Assembly (NCBI GenBank): GCA_020974905.1 | Contig: CP087563.1 | Location: 6,324,001-6,388,000 of the forward strand | Direction: 5' to 3' | DNA length: 64,000 bases | DNA from: Planctomycetes bacterium syqfu | GTDB taxonomy: Bacteria > Planctomycetota > Phycisphaerae > Phycisphaerales > Phycisphaeraceae | Shown: in pieces, positions 63,629-64,000 of the stretch | Position numbering within the stretch: the first letter of the stretch is position 1 | How the letters are laid out: every line of letters begins with the position of its first letter | Made by a program: the position numbers and the translations under genes | Notes under the pieces: generated by a model | Databases searched by the model: none | Seen by the model: only the letters and a program-made list of their open reading frames with translations | What the model was told of the DNA's origin: nothing

Positions 63629-64000
63629 ATGCCAATACAACCCACCGACTTATTTCTACTCATCGGCCAATCCAACATGGCAGGGCGTGGCAAGCTTGAT
63701 CAGGTTGCCCCCATCTCCCATGATCAAATCCACATGTTCCGCGATGGTCACTGGCTAAAAGCTGTCGAACCCATCCATACCGACAAGCCCGACATCGCAG
63801 GCATCGGTCTGTGCATGAGCTTTGCTTACGAAATGGTTCAACGCTTCCCAACGATGAACGTCGGCCTGATACCCACTGCCGTCGGGGGCACGCCCTTGAG
63901 TCGTTGGGTCCCCGGTGCGGACTTGTATGAAAATGCCGTTGCGATCTGCAAAAATGCCTTGTCACAAGGCGGAAAACTCCGTGGCATCCTTTGGCATCAA
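63629..64000 (+). CDS. Sialate O-acetylesterase-like (SASA) protein, 3' partial
   Basis: The frame opens at the ATG at 63629 and runs off the window end after 124 codons. LLIGQSNMAGRG holds the catalytic Ser of the SASA/CE6-type SGNH esterases, VGLIPTAVGGTPLSRW the Gly of the oxyanion hole region, and RGILWHQ at the window edge is the beginning of the family's WHQGE block. These enzymes remove acetyl groups from sugars such as xylan or sialic acids. No clear signal peptide is seen at the N-terminus (MPIQPTDLFLL), so it may be cytoplasmic or the start lies elsewhere. Confidence 0.85.
   Translation, partial: MPIQPTDLFLLIGQSNMAGRGKLDQVAPISHDQIHMFRDGHWLKAVEPIHTDKPDIAGIGLCMSFAYEMVQRFPTMNVGLIPTAVGGTPLSRWVPGADLYENAVAICKNALSQGGKLRGILWHQ

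Overview
The window looks like a piece of the chromosome of a planctomycete, most probably of the Phycisphaerae side of the phylum. The reasons are a lone 16S rRNA gene not linked to 23S or 5S, a 16S probe region that differs from the common bacterial form, moderate G+C, few long operons, and several proteins of planctomycete character: a 954-residue exported protein of no known family, a GH55-like secreted beta-helix protein, and bacterial PH-like membrane proteins in tandem. The taxonomic call is an inference; no database was searched.

Layout. Bases 1-2,012 hold the end of a serine hydrolase and two related membrane proteins. Bases 2,116-4,268 form a self-contained 16S transcription unit on the minus strand, with promoter, leader hairpins, a 21-bp processing stem around the gene, and a terminator. 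Next come a nucleotidyltransferase, a PilJ-type chemoreceptor, a secreted beta-helix protein, an OGT-like TPR glycosyltransferase and a terpenoid-cyclase-like gene that seems frameshifted. Bases 14,319-15,665 have no protein gene but do hold a well-formed small RNA candidate. MutT, an NfnAB-like flavoprotein pair, DgkA, three tandem PH-like membrane proteins and YjbQ follow, then a ROK kinase, gatCA, queF and sucD.

From 29.5 to 45 kb the genes are mixed: an esterase, a DinB-like protein, a HigBA toxin-antitoxin locus with two operators and an unusually long antitoxin, an HbpS-like protein, an aldo-keto reductase, a CPA2 antiporter fused to a PTS EIIA domain, a DksA-type zinc-finger protein, UbiB, and a protein with a C-terminal Suppressor-of-fused domain. 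A ribosomal operon (rpsF-ssb-rplI, without rpsR) and a GT39-type glycosyltransferase lead to the most interesting region.

The electron-transfer cluster (49,889-59,169, minus strand, eight genes in one direction) starts with a fusion of a NirB-type NAD(P)H/FAD module, a Bfd-type [2Fe-2S] domain and a five-helix membrane part with two H-x13-H motifs, the dihaem layout of NADPH oxidases and ferric reductases. After it come an 11-haem cytochrome c, a DUF3365/Tll0287-like haem lipoprotein, a c5-type monohaem lipoprotein, a globin, a His-rich lipoprotein, and the System II cytochrome c assembly proteins ResB and CcsA. I infer a transmembrane chain carrying electrons from cytoplasmic NAD(P)H through b haems to periplasmic multihaem cytochromes, encoded together with its own haem-ligation machinery. 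A structured leader with an intrinsic terminator lies about 50 nt before the first gene. The final acceptor is unknown; the siroheme part needed for nitrite reduction is absent from the fusion.

The window ends with an AraC/PocR-type regulator divergent from an FAD-dependent oxidoreductase, a small hypothetical gene, and the start of a sialate O-acetylesterase-like gene cut by the window edge. Between genes there are several families of short inverted repeats; one, about 90 bp long, occurs six times.
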